Shown in pieces: positions 63,388-64,000 of a DNA stretch of 64,000 nt. Numbering within the stretch: the stretch's first letter is position 1; each line of letters opens with the position of its first letter. The position numbers and the translations under genes were made by a program. The notes below the pieces were generated by a model, which worked only from the letters and a program-made list of their open reading frames with translations, searched no databases and was not told where the DNA came from. This DNA is from Rhizobium johnstonii 3841 (GTDB lineage Bacteria; Pseudomonadota; Alphaproteobacteria; Rhizobiales; Rhizobiaceae): the NCBI RefSeq assembly GCF_000009265.1, contig NC_008379.1:248001-312000 (forward strand). Direction: 5' to 3'.

Positions 63388-64000
63388 ATGAATTTGGCGG
63401 AAAGTAAGGTCGGCACACGTGCAATCTATCAGCCCGGCGCGAGCAGCATCGAGGGTTTGCCGACAGCGCTGCAGATGTTTCATGCCCATCCGCCTGTTAT
63501 GGCCATGCCGCACTGGCACGCGCAGGTCGAAGTCAACTACGTGATGCGCGGCACCGTGCACTACCGGATGAGCGATCACGAATTCCGGCTGAACGCCGGC
63601 GAAATGTGCCTCTTCTGGGGTGGTCAGCCGCATCAGATGGACGAATCCTCAGACGATTCGCTCTATGCCGGCGCCCATCTGCCGCTCGTCTATTTCTTTC
63701 GGCTGCGCCTGCCGATCAGCGTTTCCAGCCGGCTTATGAAGGGTGAGACGCTACTGACCTCGGCAACGGATGCCGCCGACAACGAAAACTTCACCCGCTG
63801 GTTCCGCTACGCCAACTCCGGCGATGCCGCCAAGGCCCAGCATGCTGTAGACGAGCTGCTGCTGCGCATCGAACGGATCGCGCTCGAACCCTATTCGATG
63901 ACGTCGCAGGCCGTCATCAGTCTCGAAGGTGATCACCCGTACCCGCATTCCTCGCGCAGCGTCGCGCGCATGTGTGATTTCATCGCTGCCAATTTCCTGC
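63388..64000 (+). CDS. AraC family transcriptional regulator (5' part only)
   Basis: An open frame from ATG 63388 (AGGGAAC upstream) runs without stop to the right edge, about 204 codons. Residues about 25-100 form a cupin-like sensor domain (MPHWHAQVEVNYVMRGTVHY, then LNAGEMCLFWGGQPHQM). The last residues in view, SVARMCDFIAANFL, are the start of the first AraC helix-turn-helix, so the DNA-binding domain lies beyond the edge. Divergent from the sugar importer operon, its likely target. Confidence 0.88.
   Translation, partial: MNLAESKVGTRAIYQPGASSIEGLPTALQMFHAHPPVMAMPHWHAQVEVNYVMRGTVHYRMSDHEFRLNAGEMCLFWGGQPHQMDESSDDSLYAGAHLPLVYFFRLRLPISVSSRLMKGETLLTSATDAADNENFTRWFRYANSGDAAKAQHAVDELLLRIERIALEPYSMTSQAVISLEGDHPYPHSSRSVARMCDFIAANFL

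Overview
The window looks like chromosome or large-plasmid DNA of a Rhizobium close to R. leguminosarum. Four things point there: high GC with strong third-position bias; a 514-residue phosphonate monoester hydrolase whose active-site residues fall at the numbers I recall for the characterised R. leguminosarum enzyme; several rhizobial-type intergenic palindromes; and dense packing of ABC uptake operons typical of rhizobial genomes. I see no replication, conjugation, IS, tRNA, rRNA or CRISPR features, so the replicon type cannot be told.

Layout. 1-4.7 kb (minus): phosphonate monoester hydrolase plus a peptide-type ABC system that runs off the left edge. 5.0-12.6 kb: a LacI-controlled carbohydrate operon (oxidoreductase, isomerase, binding protein, two permeases, ATPase) with its divergent regulator and a palindromic operator. 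12.7-28.7 kb: an orphan Phd antitoxin, then an organosulfur-type cluster with two DszA/NtaA-like flavin monooxygenases, two SfnB/DszC-like flavoproteins, an RbsABC-like importer, a dipeptide-type importer and a class V aminotransferase. 28.8-36.9 kb: a LigM-like aryl O-demethylase and MetF, a divergent GntR regulator, and a complete branched-chain/aromatic-acid type ABC importer. 37.1-45.2 kb: a Mal/Ugp-type importer with two glycerophosphodiesterases, an inositol-monophosphatase-family enzyme and a LacI regulator. 45.4-48.9 kb: housekeeping-like genes (YbaK, Tim44-domain, hydroxyacid dehydrogenase, HupE). 49.0-56.3 kb: a GbsR-type regulator followed by cydDCABX, preceded by an FNR/FixK box at ideal promoter spacing and a perfect 26-bp palindrome. 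56.4-57.0 kb: a ribbon-helix-helix/RelE-type toxin-antitoxin pair. 57.1-64 kb: another carbohydrate operon ending in an oxidoreductase/aldo-keto reductase fusion, with a divergent AraC regulator cut by the right edge.

How it fits together. Most of the window is scavenging: importers tied to enzymes that release P, S, C1 units or sugars, each with a local regulator. ATGA or TGATG overlaps make most operons translationally coupled, and a GC-rich hairpin follows six of the seven binding-protein genes that head or lead transporter operons, a likely device for making more binding protein than membrane complex. Functions come from reading sequence motifs by eye; substrates of the ABC systems are inference.
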